Part shown: positions 25,258 through 34,189 of the stretch, piece after piece
How positions within the stretch are numbered: position 1 is the stretch's first letter
How the letters are laid out: the number at the start of each line of letters is the position of its first letter
Assembly: GCF_917563885.1 (NCBI RefSeq)
Contig: NZ_CAKJTG010000007.1
Location: forward strand, 80,398 to 144,397
From: Pseudoneobacillus rhizosphaerae
Lineage (GTDB): Bacteria; Bacillota; Bacilli; Bacillales; Cytobacillaceae
Direction of reading: 5' to 3'
Length of the DNA stretch: 64,000 bases
The notes under the pieces: generated by a model
What the model was told of the DNA's origin: nothing
Databases searched by the model: none
Seen by the model: only the letters and a program-made list of their open reading frames with translations
Program-made: the position numbers and the translations under genes

Positions 25258-26561
25258 TCTTCAACACTCCTTTCAATCGTGGTCACAATGTCCAACATGT
25301 TCTGAATACCGAATAATAAAGAGTCCAATGGTAGAGATTCGTTAGTTCCGTGAACCATTTTAATAACTCGATCAAACGTCATATCAGGTAACATCGGGCA
25401 ATAGCCATACACCTGGGTATCTAAACGATATATATGCCTGGAATCACTTCCTCCAATAGATAGGAAAGGTACGACTTTGGCATGAGATACTTTTTTCGTT
25501 AAAATTGTTTCAAAGAGCACTAAATCTTTTGGTTTGATTTCCATTTCATACCCTTGGGAAAATTCGAGGATTTCAACCTGTACCGGCAGATCCTTTACAC
25601 TAATATTGAGATAATCTTGAAGTTGGTCGAATGTCACACTAGGTAAGGTTCGACAATCGATATAGATTTCTGAAAGGCCATTTAGCGTTGGGTGTTTCCT
25701 ACCTCCTGACCATCTTGTAATGGAAAAAGTAGTCTTTGTCATTGCTTTGAAGAGAGAATGTAGATGTACTGGGATATGTTCTAAGAAGAGTTCGGTTGTG
25801 AGATTTTCGGTGATATTCAACTGTTTTCCTATCGTTTTCATCAATAACTGACTAATAGCTGGAACCTGTTCTGGTAGATTCGATAAATGGAATCGCTCGA
25901 TTGTCCTTGTCATCGTCTTTGAAGAACTATTATTAGGTAGATAAGGATTTTCCACCTGTTCCTGTTGAGCCGCGATTTTAATAACAGCTCTCCCCTTCTG
26001 ACCCATCTCGCATAAATAATAGGCTTGGTCTTCAATTAGGATAGGGAAACCACCACCTTCATTAAAGACAATAGTCCCATTAAATAGTGTGGCAGATTGG
26101 GTTAACAAGGCTAACAATCCAAATTCACTACCATTTTCTTCGTCAGAAGTGGCAATAAGGATGACATCATGTTGTAATTTAAGTTGATGCTCTTTAATAA
26201 GGATTAGCACTAGAAGATGTGTAATGGTTAGTTGCTTTGTATCAATCGTACCTCTCCCCCAAATGACATCATTTATGATGGCTCCAGAAAAAGGAAGGAT
26301 TTCCCAATCCTCTTCCTTTGCAGGTACGACATCAAGATGGGAAAGTAAAACTATTGGTTGATGGTAATCTGGTTTAAGTGAAATAATGATATTCCCACGG
26401 TTATCAGCGGTAGTTTGTACAAACGTAAAGAGACCATGTTGCTCCGCTTTGTTCTTCAACCAGTTAACGGCCAACATTTCATTTCGTTTGCTCGTATCAA
26501 TTTGAATCAACTCACTTAAATACTCTGAAGCCATAGTCTTCACTCTATTCCAATCAATCAT
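25254..26561 (-). CDS. M20-family metallopeptidase, copy 2, first gene of the operon
   Basis: This 435-residue protein has the M20 motifs SHLDVV, GRGTIDTK, DEENGS and a late His (KMVHGTNE). The dimerisation-domain glycine/His motif of copy 1 is not recognisable here (KIAAQQEQVENPYLPN in its place), so substrate handling may differ. It is the promoter-proximal gene; a palindrome and a TATAAT lie 36-80 bases upstream. AAAAAGGAAGATTTAT precedes the ATG. Confidence 0.75.
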   Translation of the reverse strand: MIDWNRVKTMASEYLSELIQIDTSKRNEMLAVNWLKNKAEQHGLFTFVQTTADNRGNIIISLKPDYHQPIVLLSHLDVVPAKEEDWEILPFSGAIINDVIWGRGTIDTKQLTITHLLVLILIKEHQLKLQHDVILIATSDEENGSEFGLLALLTQSATLFNGTIVFNEGGGFPILIEDQAYYLCEMGQKGRAVIKIAAQQEQVENPYLPNNSSSKTMTRTIERFHLSNLPEQVPAISQLLMKTIGKQLNITENLTTELFLEHIPVHLHSLFKAMTKTTFSITRWSGGRKHPTLNGLSEIYIDCRTLPSVTFDQLQDYLNISVKDLPVQVEILEFSQGYEMEIKPKDLVLFETILTKKVSHAKVVPFLSIGGSDSRHIYRLDTQVYGYCPMLPDMTFDRVIKMVHGTNESLPLDSLLFGIQNMLDIVTTIERSVEE

Positions 26562-26596
26562 ATAAATCTTCCTTTTTAATTCGATTCGTTAAAGCA

Positions 26597-26640
26597 ATTA
26601 TATTAATATCAACTAGGTACATGATGTAAACTAGTTTACA
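26597..26640 (-). promoter_or_regulatory. Operon promoter with a perfect 16-bp palindrome at about -42
   Basis: TGTAAACTAGTTTACA (26625-26640) is a perfect dyad. On the minus strand TATAAT follows at 26602-26597. The dyad centre falls at about -42 relative to the expected start near 26590, the class II activator position. The same arrangement occurs at 10460-10502 next to the Crp/Fnr gene, which is the likely activator. Confidence 0.55.
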
Positions 26641-26686
26641 CTTAACTAAATTTTCTGAAATATTAACGAAGTATGGGTGTGAAGCA

Positions 26687-26890
26687 GAAGCATGGGGATG
26701 GTTCTAGCGCTTCACTTCTATGCCTATAAACTAACATCACCAAAACAAAAATAAAAAATAGAATGATGGTTCTAAAATCATTTCACCCATATGCAATTCT
26801 CAAATTATATTTATAAAACTGAAGCAATTGTGTTACTCTTGCTCAAACTAAACTTTTAAATGAGGCACGATACCATCCCATGCTTCTCGG
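26687..26890. repeat. Composite palindromic element, copy 4 (decayed)
   Basis: It has a left arm GAAGCATGGGGATGGTTC, a weakened central hairpin (AGAATGATGG / CCCATATGCAATTCT) and a right arm AATGAGGCACGATACC that ends at CCCATGCTTC. It fills most of the gap between the divergent peptide and pot operons. Confidence 0.6.
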
Positions 26891-26929
26891 TACCCTAAGC
26901 ACGATTTATATGATATGATATGACAAAAC

Positions 26930-26958
26930 TTGACATAATTCGCATTTAAGGATAGTTA
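26930..26958 (+). promoter_or_regulatory. Possible promoter of potABCD
   Basis: TTGACA (26930-26935), a 17-base spacer and TAGTTA (26953-26958) lie 30 bases before the start. The -35 box is perfect and the -10 box is poor. Confidence 0.3.
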
Positions 26959-26988
26959 AGAAGTTTTGAAAATGGGAGGTTAATGAAT

Positions 26989-28095
26989 ATGGCGAATGCT
27001 ATTATCGAATTTAAGAGCGTCACGAAGCAGTATGACAATGATCCACCTGTTTTAGATGATGTGAGTTTTGAGATTGAGCGAGGGAAGTTTTATACGTTGC
27101 TTGGTCCATCTGGGTGCGGAAAGACGACGATTTTGCGATTAATCGCAGGATTCACTGAGGCATCTGATGGAGAAATTTATTTTAATAATAAAATCACGAA
27201 TCATGTTCCTGCCAATAAACGACAAGTGAATACGGTTTTTCAGGATTACGCCTTATTCCCTCATTTAAATGTATTTGAAAATGTGGCTTTCGGGTTACGT
27301 ATTAAAAAAATGAAAAATGCAGAGATTGAGCAGAAGGTTAAGGAAGCACTTAGCTTCGTCAACCTAGAAGGCTATGAAAATAGAGAAATTCGTGAAATGT
27401 CAGGTGGTCAGCGCCAGCGTGTGGCCATTGCTCGTGCGATTGTGAATGAGCCAGAGGTGATTCTTCTGGATGAACCGTTGTCCGCACTGGATTTAAAGCT
27501 GCGTACTGAAATGCAGTATGAATTGCGTGAGCTGCAGCGTCGTCTGGGGATTACGTTTATTTTTGTGACACATGATCAAGAGGAAGCTCTCGCAATGTCG
27601 GATGAAATTTTCGTTATCAACAAAGGGAAAATTCAGCAAAGCGGCACGCCGACAGATATTTATGATGAACCAATAAACCGCTTTGTCGCTGATTTTATTG
27701 GGGAATCGAATATTGTAACAGGAAAAATGGTTCAGGATCAATTAGTCGAGATGGTTGGCAAACGCTTTGAGTGTGTCGATGGAGGGTTCCAAAGCAATGA
27801 ACCGGTTGAAATCGTCATCCGTCCAGAGGATTTAGAAATTACCACCGTTGAACGAGGGAAACTTCAAGTAAAAGTGGATTCCCAGTTATTCCGAGGGGTT
27901 CATTACGAAATTAGTAGCTATGACCAGGATGGCAATGAGTGGCTCGTTCATTCGACGAAAAAAGCAGTTGTCGGCGAGGAAATTGGTTTGTACTTTGATC
28001 CGGAAGCGATTCATGTTATGCGCTTTAATGAGACGGAGGAAGAATTTGATAAACGATTAGAAGCTTATACGGATGGGTCTGGCCATGGAAAATAA
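26989..28095 (+). CDS. potA: Spermidine/putrescine ABC transporter ATPase PotA
   Basis: This 368-residue ATPase has Walker A GPSGCGKT, signature [10 protein letters not shown], Walker [13 protein letters not shown], switch VTHDQEEA and a C-terminal TOBE-type regulatory domain ([12 protein letters not shown]). It energises polyamine uptake. GGGAGG lies nine bases before the ATG at 26989; the ATG two codons earlier is too close. It overlaps potB. No XRE/cupin regulator precedes it, unlike in many related bacteria. Confidence 0.9.
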   Translation: MANAIIEFKSVTKQYDNDPPVLDDVSFEIERGKFYTLLGPSGCGKTTILRLIAGFTEASDGEIYFNNKITNHVPANKRQVNTVFQDYALFPHLNVFENVAFGLRIKKMKNAEIEQKVKEALSFVNLEGYENREIREMSGGQRQRVAIARAIVNEPEVILLDEPLSALDLKLRTEMQYELRELQRRLGITFIFVTHDQEEALAMSDEIFVINKGKIQQSGTPTDIYDEPINRFVADFIGESNIVTGKMVQDQLVEMVGKRFECVDGGFQSNEPVEIVIRPEDLEITTVERGKLQVKVDSQLFRGVHYEISSYDQDGNEWLVHSTKKAVVGEEIGLYFDPEAIHVMRFNETEEEFDKRLEAYTDGSGHGK

Positions 28096-28888
28096 AGTCA
28101 CCCGTCAATTATATATGGTGCCGTATGTGCTTTGGATTGTCTTATTTGTCATCGCGCCGATTTTGCTCGTTCTCTATTATTCTTTTTTCAATATTGAGGG
28201 GCAGCTGTCGCTTGACAACTATCAAAAGTTTTTCACACCCGTCTATTTAAAAATGACGTTAAGTTCGTTTTGGTACGCATTTTTAATTACCGCGATTACC
28301 TTGTTGGTCGCTTATCCGACAGCTTATCTTTTAACGAAAACGAAACATAAGCATCTTTGGCTATTGTTAATCATCGTTCCGTCTTGGATTAATTTATTGT
28401 TAAAAGCGTACGCCTTTTTGGGGATTTTCGGTACGTTCGGGGCGGCTAATCAGTTTTTAGAATTGATTGGAATCGGTACACAACAAATCCTTTTCACTGA
28501 TTTTAGCTTTATTTTTGTATCGGTTTATATTTTCATTCCGTTTATGATTTTGCCAATCTTTAACTCATTAAATCAGCTGAACCCAACGCTTTTAGATGCC
28601 GCCAATGATTTAGGAGCATCGAAATGGATGACGTTTAAACGGGTTATTTTTCCGTTAACGATTGATGGCGTGAAGTCAGGCTGTCAAGTTGTATTTATCC
28701 CAGCACTTTCCTTGTTCATGTTAACTCGCTTAATTGCTGGAAATCGCGTGATTACACTTGGAACGGCGATTGAACAGCATTTCCTCGTTACACAGGATTG
28801 GGGAATGGGTTCAACGATTGCTGTGTTTTTAATTATATTTATGTTCCTGATTATGTTTCTAACTGGAACAAAGAAGAGAGGTGTGTAA
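28085..28888 (+). CDS. potB: Spermidine/putrescine ABC transporter permease PotB
   Basis: This 267-residue membrane protein has about six spans and the EAA loop ([19 protein letters not shown]). The start overlaps the end of potA. ATG 28085 is preferred over 28073, and both have weak ribosome sites, so translation is probably coupled. It pairs with PotC. Confidence 0.85.
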   Translation: MENKVTRQLYMVPYVLWIVLFVIAPILLVLYYSFFNIEGQLSLDNYQKFFTPVYLKMTLSSFWYAFLITAITLLVAYPTAYLLTKTKHKHLWLLLIIVPSWINLLLKAYAFLGIFGTFGAANQFLELIGIGTQQILFTDFSFIFVSVYIFIPFMILPIFNSLNQLNPTLLDAANDLGASKWMTFKRVIFPLTIDGVKSGCQVVFIPALSLFMLTRLIAGNRVITLGTAIEQHFLVTQDWGMGSTIAVFLIIFMFLIMFLTGTKKRGV

Positions 28889-28889
28889 C

Positions 28890-29693
28890 TTGGATCGAAA
28901 AATTACGCCAGTATCAAAAATCTTTTTAGTAATCATCTTTTTCATCCTGTATGCACCTATCTTCTTCTTGATTTTCTACTCGTTTAATAGCGGTGGAAAT
29001 ATGAATAATTTCGAGGGCTTTACCTTTGATTGGTATAAGGAATTGTTTCAGGACACAAGACTATTAATCATTGTCCTTAATACATTAGTCGTCGCGTTGT
29101 TGGCTGCACTTTTTTCAACAATTATTGGTGTAATGGGGGCATTAGGCATTCATGCCGCTCGCAGACGGCAAACGAAGAATACGTTGTTATCGATTAACAA
29201 TGTGTTAATCGTCAGTCCTGATGTGATAATTGGGGCATCCTTCTTAGTTTTATTTACGATGGCGGGAATTAAGCTTGGCTTTTATTCAGTTCTGCTATCG
29301 CATATCGCTTTTTGTGTACCGATTGTCGTATTAATGGTGTTGCCAAAATTATCAGAAATGAGCCCGACGTTATTGGATGCGGCCAGAGATCTTGGGGCAA
29401 GTCGCCTAGATGTGATTACCAAAGTTGTGTTACCGTATATCACACCAGGGATCTTCGCGGGATTTTTCATGGCATTGACGTTTTCATTAGATGATTTCGC
29501 CGTCACTTTTTTCGTAACCGGAAATGGCTTTAGCACCTTATCCGTCGAAATTTACTCACTAGCTAGACGGGGAATTTCACTCAATATCAATGCGTTATCC
29601 ACTTTATTATTCTTATTTACATTGATATTAGTGGTTATTTACTACTTTATTAACCAACGTCAACAAAAACCAGTTCTAGGAGGGAGAAAATGA
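28890..29693 (+). CDS. potC: Spermidine/putrescine ABC transporter permease PotC
   Basis: This 267-residue membrane protein has the EAA loop LLDAARDLGASRLDVITKVV and about six spans. It starts at TTG 28890, with AGAGAGGTG just upstream; a GTG three codons earlier lies inside that site. Its end overlaps potD in ATGA. Confidence 0.85.
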   Translation: MDRKITPVSKIFLVIIFFILYAPIFFLIFYSFNSGGNMNNFEGFTFDWYKELFQDTRLLIIVLNTLVVALLAALFSTIIGVMGALGIHAARRRQTKNTLLSINNVLIVSPDVIIGASFLVLFTMAGIKLGFYSVLLSHIAFCVPIVVLMVLPKLSEMSPTLLDAARDLGASRLDVITKVVLPYITPGIFAGFFMALTFSLDDFAVTFFVTGNGFSTLSVEIYSLARRGISLNINALSTLLFLFTLILVVIYYFINQRQQKPVLGGRK

Positions 29694-30763
29694 GAAAGCT
29701 GTTGAATGTTTTTCTATTGGTCTCCCTCGCTTCGGCGATTTTGCTCCTTACGATTTCAAGAATGAATGCCGCCCAGGGCTTAACAAGTGGCAATACATTA
29801 ACGATTTTTAACTGGGGCGATTATATCGATGCGACTCTTGTGAAACAGTTTGAAGACGAAACGGGTGTCAAGGTCATCTATGAAACCTTTGATAGCAATG
29901 AAGCGATGATGACAAAGATTGAACAAGGTGGGACGACCTATGATATTGCTGTCCCATCCGAGTATATGATTGATAAAATGCGTCAAGAGAATTTGCTCAT
30001 CACTCTCGACCATTCTAAGCTACCCAACTTAAAAAATATCGATGAGCGCTTCATGGACCTTCCCTTCGACCCAGATAACAAGTTTTCTGTTCCTTATTTC
30101 TGGGGCACTGTCGGTATTGTGTACAATTCAACTATGCTCGATGGAATAGAAATTGACAGCTGGAATGATCTTTGGAATCCAAAATTAAAAAATGAAATTT
30201 TTCTAATTGATGGAGCTAGAGAAGTGATTGGAATGGGGCTCAACAGCCTTGGCTATTCCCTTAATGATATAAACAAAGAACACTTACGGGAAGCAAAGGA
30301 AAAGCTCGATTCCCTAACTCCTAATGTTAAAGCAATTGTTGGAGACGAGGCTCGCACGCTTTTAGAAAATAGAGAAGCAGCCATCGGACTTGTTTGGTCT
30401 GGCGTTGCCTCTGAAATTATGTACGAAAATGAGGAGCTAGAATACGTCGTCCCGAAGGAAGGCTCTAACCTGTGGTTCGACAATATGGTCATTCCAAAAA
30501 CGGCGAAAAATGTAGAGGCTGCCCACCAATTCATCAACTTCATCCTTGATGCAAAAATTGCAGCCCAAAACACCGAATATGTATCCTATTCAACTCCTAA
30601 CAAGGAAGCCCTTAAGCACATGCCAGAAGAAATGGTAAACGACCAACGCTTCTACCCTCCAGCAGAACTAACAGAAAAGCTTGAGGTATATGAGAATCTT
30701 GGCAAGAAGAACTTGGCTTATTACAATGAATTATTTTTGGAATTTAAGATGCATCGGAAGTGA
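29690..30763 (+). CDS. potD: Spermidine/putrescine-binding protein PotD
   Basis: This 357-residue exported protein has the family-1 polyamine-binding pattern (LTIFNWGDYID, DIAVPSEYMIDKM, YFWGTVGIVYN, LVWSGVASEI, WFDNMVIPKTA). The N-terminal hydrophobic segment (LLNVFLLVSLASAILLLTI) has no lipobox Cys, so it is either anchored by the uncleaved segment or released. AGGAGGG precedes the ATG. The stop codon lies at the edge of a repeat element that provides the terminator. Confidence 0.85.
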   Translation: MRKLLNVFLLVSLASAILLLTISRMNAAQGLTSGNTLTIFNWGDYIDATLVKQFEDETGVKVIYETFDSNEAMMTKIEQGGTTYDIAVPSEYMIDKMRQENLLITLDHSKLPNLKNIDERFMDLPFDPDNKFSVPYFWGTVGIVYNSTMLDGIEIDSWNDLWNPKLKNEIFLIDGAREVIGMGLNSLGYSLNDINKEHLREAKEKLDSLTPNVKAIVGDEARTLLENREAAIGLVWSGVASEIMYENEELEYVVPKEGSNLWFDNMVIPKTAKNVEAAHQFINFILDAKIAAQNTEYVSYSTPNKEALKHMPEEMVNDQRFYPPAELTEKLEVYENLGKKNLAYYNELFLEFKMHRK

Positions 30764-30905
30764 GGCATGGGGACGTTTCTCGCGCCTCATGGGTGTTTGG
30801 GTACCGTTCTCGTTCATCATTTATTTAGAAAACTAGTAGCTACATTAATAATCAAAGCGCATATTGGCTTGAAAGTTACTTCAACCATTATGCGCTTCTT
30901 TTGTT
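30760..30905. repeat. Composite palindromic element, copy 5 (terminator of pot operon)
   Basis: The arm GTGAGGCATGGGGACG to GCGCCTCAT starts at the potD stop codon. A second arm-like piece (GGGTACCGTTCTCGTTC) follows, then the hairpin AAAGCGCATA (30854-30863) / TATGCGCTTCTTTT (30889-30902), which ends in T-rich sequence. Confidence 0.65.
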
Positions 30906-31005
30906 TAACCACCCATTACAAATAATCCTGTTTTAGTAGTATCAAACCCAATATATTACAAAAACAGTTGGTAATAAAATATAACAAAAATAGTTGGAAC
31001 AAAGG

Positions 31006-31033
31006 TTACAATAAGTGTTAATATAGGTAATAA
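31006..31033 (+). promoter_or_regulatory. Candidate promoter of the c-di-GMP riboswitch operon
   Basis: TTACAA (31006-31011), a 16-base spacer and TAATAA (31028-31033) would start transcription near 31040, just before the aptamer. Confidence 0.35.
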
Positions 31034-31050
31034 TTACTATATCAATCTAA

Positions 31051-31132
31051 TATATTGGCAAACTACTTGAAAAGGTAGGACGCAAAACTAGAGGGGCTTA
31101 TTCGATTACGAGATGCCAGCCAGTTGTATCTA
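31051..31132 (+). ncRNA. Cyclic di-GMP-I (GEMM-I) riboswitch aptamer
   Basis: The order of conserved blocks fits GEMM-I: GGCAAACTAC, a GAAA-type loop (TTGAAAAG), GTAGGACGCAAAACTA, a GGGGCT strand, a variable loop and ATGCCAGCCAGTTGTAT. CAAACTAC and GTAG form the tetraloop stem, and GACGCAAA and CCAGCCAGTTG are the ligand and tetraloop-receptor parts. A terminator hairpin follows within 20 bases, so c-di-GMP most likely controls read-through into the genes at 31212 and 33592. Whether binding turns expression on or off cannot be decided by eye. Confidence 0.85.
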
Positions 31133-31149
31133 GTTAGTAGATCTTCACG

Positions 31150-31178
31150 CGCCCCCTTTTGTGGGCGTTTATTTTTTT
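31150..31178 (+). terminator. Expression-platform terminator of the riboswitch
   Basis: CGCCC (31150-31154) pairs with GGGCG (31163-31167) and is followed by TTTATTTTTTT. It lies between the aptamer and the ribosome site of the next gene, as expected for transcriptional control. Confidence 0.7.
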
Positions 31179-31211
31179 GCGGGTTATGAAAATGAGAGAG
31201 AAGGGTCTGGC

Positions 31212-33626
31212 ATGACGATTGCAGCTATTAGTAGTAACTTTTACACGGGAGAGTATTCCGTTTTTGATGCTGGTGACGTTTTTAACTTTCCAAACAAGTC
31301 CATTGTGGGAACAAAAAGCTTTTGTATAACGAATCAAGGCAGAGTTTTTGCCCATGATACCGGTGGTCTATTTGGAGAAATACAGCTCAAGACCTATTCA
31401 AATTTAATCATCGTTACGTTAGAAAAAAATACGATTAGTCTAAGCAGTATGGTTGGCGAGAGTTTTACTTTTAAAACGGAATTATCCAGTCACTCTTTTA
31501 TTAAAATTTATGAAAAAGTCCCTAGTAATAAGCTTCTGTTTACTTTTTCAGAGAAAACAAACTGTATTTACCAATATAAAGATGAAAATAATATTAACCA
31601 CACTCTAATAGATGAGCTAATACTAGAAAACGATAAACTAAAATTAACACAAGGACATATTGAAGTCCCTTTCTTTCGAGTGAAAAATATTGAAAAGAAA
31701 GGATTATTTATCGAAATAACAGGAATTTTCCATGTTGGCGAGATGACTCTAAGAAGTTTTAAGTTATTTCTATTTGATAGTGGGTTAATAAACAAGCTAA
31801 TTGACAAGTTCATAACACACCCTACTATCTTTCAAATGATCGGTGATGTTTCAGACATCTATACCACAACACTCAAAGCAAATATATCGGGACAGCAACA
31901 TCGTAATCAAAAAATAGCTTTATGCTTTGATTCTGAACATATTTACCTGATTAATGAGATGAAAGAAGAGTTGATAATCAAGCTAGATCGTGCAACAACA
32001 AAGGTCCATTTTAGCAAGTCAGACCAGAAATCGGCACTAAAAAATGACCAATCAATTTACCTAATAGATGTTAACCAATTCAAACTAGAAGAATATATAA
32101 CTAACTATTTAACCAAAAACAGCTCCTTCTTCAGGTATCATATTGGCCATTTAAACGGAACCTTGCTAGGAGAAAAGTGGCAAACAGAGGACGTCAGCTT
32201 AATAAGTGAAGGTACCAATCTTACCTTGGTTACCAGTCGGGGATTAAAGCTTCTTCCATTCAATCTGAACGATTATGGTCTGCTACTAGATCAATATAAC
32301 CTTTTTATCCATCATGAGCAAGAGATAGCCTTATTACAATTGAATGAAGAGAAATTAATTGAGCTAAAACAAACTGGCAAAGAAAACAATCAAATCATTG
32401 GCTACACACCTACTTATGAACCCTATTTAATTAGCCAAGATGAAGAGCGAATAGTATTTAAACAGAGTCCTGTTAAGAGCTTCCATTTTCAAAACGAAGA
32501 TATTATCAACATTTCCATTTCCAAATATGGGGATGAAGATTCGATTTTCTCTGAAATTACCATCAAAATAAAGAATAAGCCACAAGACTTTATCCTTTAT
32601 GTGCCCAATAACATGATTAAAGATTTTATTCATAAAACCTATTACTACTCTAAGCATAAAGCTTTAGAAGTTGTATCGGCAGAGCAATTATTTCTAAGTT
32701 ATAGCAGACAAGTAAATGACTACATTCTATATCAATTCTTTGGGCAAATATTTGCGATGCATCGAGGACTTCAAGAAATTTTAGAAAGTGATATAAATCG
32801 TGATATTAAAAATGGAAAAATTATTAATTACTTATTCTACTCTATTCAAGCACTAAAGAAGCACTTTGATACGATATCGATTTATTTACCATCCGTTCTA
32901 GAAAGGGAAATGGAAGAAATCATTGGAAATCAAGATCCTACCGCTTCCCTATCTTATAAAAACTTGCAAAGAGGTTTAATGGGAATAACAGGGCAAATAA
33001 ATCGCTCACTAAATGAAATTGAAGGCTCTGTTTCAGCAGTTTCATTTGTCCTTATTCCTCGAGAGGATTACAGTCAATTAATAAAAGATAAAACTAACAG
33101 GGATATAGCTTTTTCTACCACACTTGTTGGATTAGGAGCTGCCTCTATCCTAGTAGCACCTGTTGCTGTACCCGCTCTACTACTTGGAGGAATATTCTCA
33201 GCTGTAAATACCTTTTTCCGTCAAGAGGATGCCACAAAGCAAGAGGAACTCAGAAAGCGAAATGAAGATAATCGATTAGACTTTTTTGTTGGGAAAGCAC
33301 TTGATTCGCTGGAACATTTAATCCAAACGCTACTGCCATTTTATATATCAGAAACGAATCATTCCATCTATCAAACGTTTAATCTAGTGAATCAAGAGAA
33401 TAGGTTATACCTTCAGTCTCCTAGAGTAAAAGAAAATCTTTTTCAAAAAATAAGCCAGTATTACACCTATAAGCAATTACCGATAGATGATTCCGTACTT
33501 GTAAGAAAAAGTGAACTAGTTGAATTAACACACACTTGCGTCAATAGAAGTGAATTATTTATTGAACAATTCCAGCAGGAGGTAACAGGCCATGTTCCAA
33601 AATCCATTGAGACAGCCACAAAGTAA
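31212..33626 (+). CDS. Large protein of unknown function under c-di-GMP riboswitch control
   Basis: This 804-residue protein is not from a family that I recognise. The first 500 or so residues look beta-rich with repeated short strands and no signal peptide. Residues about 500-640 are helical. A hydrophobic stretch near residues 640-680 (TTLVGLGAASILVAPVAVPA, LLLGGIFSAVN) can form a hairpin in the membrane, and a helical tail follows. No catalytic motif is visible. The start is ATG 31212 (AGAAGGG just upstream); the longer frame begins inside the terminator. The gene overlaps the next one by 35 bases. Similar hydrophobic pairs occur in the small protein at 41086, which may point to one system. 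Confidence 0.6.
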   Translation: MTIAAISSNFYTGEYSVFDAGDVFNFPNKSIVGTKSFCITNQGRVFAHDTGGLFGEIQLKTYSNLIIVTLEKNTISLSSMVGESFTFKTELSSHSFIKIYEKVPSNKLLFTFSEKTNCIYQYKDENNINHTLIDELILENDKLKLTQGHIEVPFFRVKNIEKKGLFIEITGIFHVGEMTLRSFKLFLFDSGLINKLIDKFITHPTIFQMIGDVSDIYTTTLKANISGQQHRNQKIALCFDSEHIYLINEMKEELIIKLDRATTKVHFSKSDQKSALKNDQSIYLIDVNQFKLEEYITNYLTKNSSFFRYHIGHLNGTLLGEKWQTEDVSLISEGTNLTLVTSRGLKLLPFNLNDYGLLLDQYNLFIHHEQEIALLQLNEEKLIELKQTGKENNQIIGYTPTYEPYLISQDEERIVFKQSPVKSFHFQNEDIINISISKYGDEDSIFSEITIKIKNKPQDFILYVPNNMIKDFIHKTYYYSKHKALEVVSAEQLFLSYSRQVNDYILYQFFGQIFAMHRGLQEILESDINRDIKNGKIINYLFYSIQALKKHFDTISIYLPSVLEREMEEIIGNQDPTASLSYKNLQRGLMGITGQINRSLNEIEGSVSAVSFVLIPREDYSQLIKDKTNRDIAFSTTLVGLGAASILVAPVAVPALLLGGIFSAVNTFFRQEDATKQEELRKRNEDNRLDFFVGKALDSLEHLIQTLLPFYISETNHSIYQTFNLVNQENRLYLQSPRVKENLFQKISQYYTYKQLPIDDSVLVRKSELVELTHTCVNRSELFIEQFQQEVTGHVPKSIETATK

Positions 33627-33915
33627 TGACCCATTTGAAAATATGGGAAAAGTAGAGGAAAGTCAGATACATGAAGGTGCCGCCGCTCAGAACCCATTTC
33701 AACATTCAAACGAATTACCTGGGAATAATGCATCTGCGAATATTCATCACGTAGATCCTCATTATGTGCAGGACCACACCCGAAGCGACGGCACACATGT
33801 TGATGGTTATTGGAGAGATGGCGACGGAAATACACATCATGACCTAACCGTCGATGAAGGCGGCGGCTACATTCAATCCAACCCGGATGGTACTACTTTC
33901 AATAATTTAGGTTGA
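33592..33915 (+). CDS. Small hydrophilic His/Asp-rich protein with an RSDGTHVDGYWR motif
   Basis: This 107-residue protein is encoded in overlap with the end of the previous gene. AGGAGG sits nine bases before the ATG. The N-terminal half is polar and probably disordered. The C-terminal half (HVDPHYVQDHTRSDGTHVDG, then YWRDGDGN) resembles the short HxxxRSDGT.V.GYWR units found in several surface or toxin-associated proteins. It has no signal peptide. It is co-expressed with the large protein under riboswitch control and could be its partner or cargo. The stop codon is part of the following repeat element. Confidence 0.6.
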   Translation: MFQNPLRQPQSNDPFENMGKVEESQIHEGAAAQNPFQHSNELPGNNASANIHHVDPHYVQDHTRSDGTHVDGYWRDGDGNTHHDLTVDEGGGYIQSNPDGTTFNNLG

Positions 33916-34066
33916 AGCATGGGGAAGCGTTGGGTCGTTTTCTTCCGCTTCATTTCTAGCTGCTTTGTCTTAGAACACTGATATCTAAATAGAAAAAAAT
34001 CGCATGATGATGCTGAATTTCAGCCACCATGCGATTTTTTAGTTTGTTCCTCGAACAAGAAAGGCT
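33914..34066. repeat. Composite palindromic element, copy 6 (terminator of riboswitch operon)
   Basis: The arm GAAGCATGGGGAAGCG to TTCCGCTTCATTTC starts at the stop codon. The hairpin AAAAAATCGCATGATG / CACCATGCGATTTTTT (33993-34040) has A and T runs and can end transcription both ways. The right arm is lost. Confidence 0.65.
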
Positions 34067-34077
34067 TCTTAAACTAA

Positions 34078-34108
34078 GTCTCTTTTCGTAAACTTTATTG
34101 CTTTCACT
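34078..34108. repeat. Lone end of the MITE-like element
   Basis: GTCTCTTTTCGTAAACTT continuing TATTGCTTTCA matches the left end of the element at 20433-20610. No matching second end was found nearby. Confidence 0.4.
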
Positions 34109-34189
34109 ATTTTGTGTACTCTTTAGTACAAATTTTAGATAGGTAGACAAAGTGATCCGGAATCAGTGGCTATTTGGACATTAAAGATT

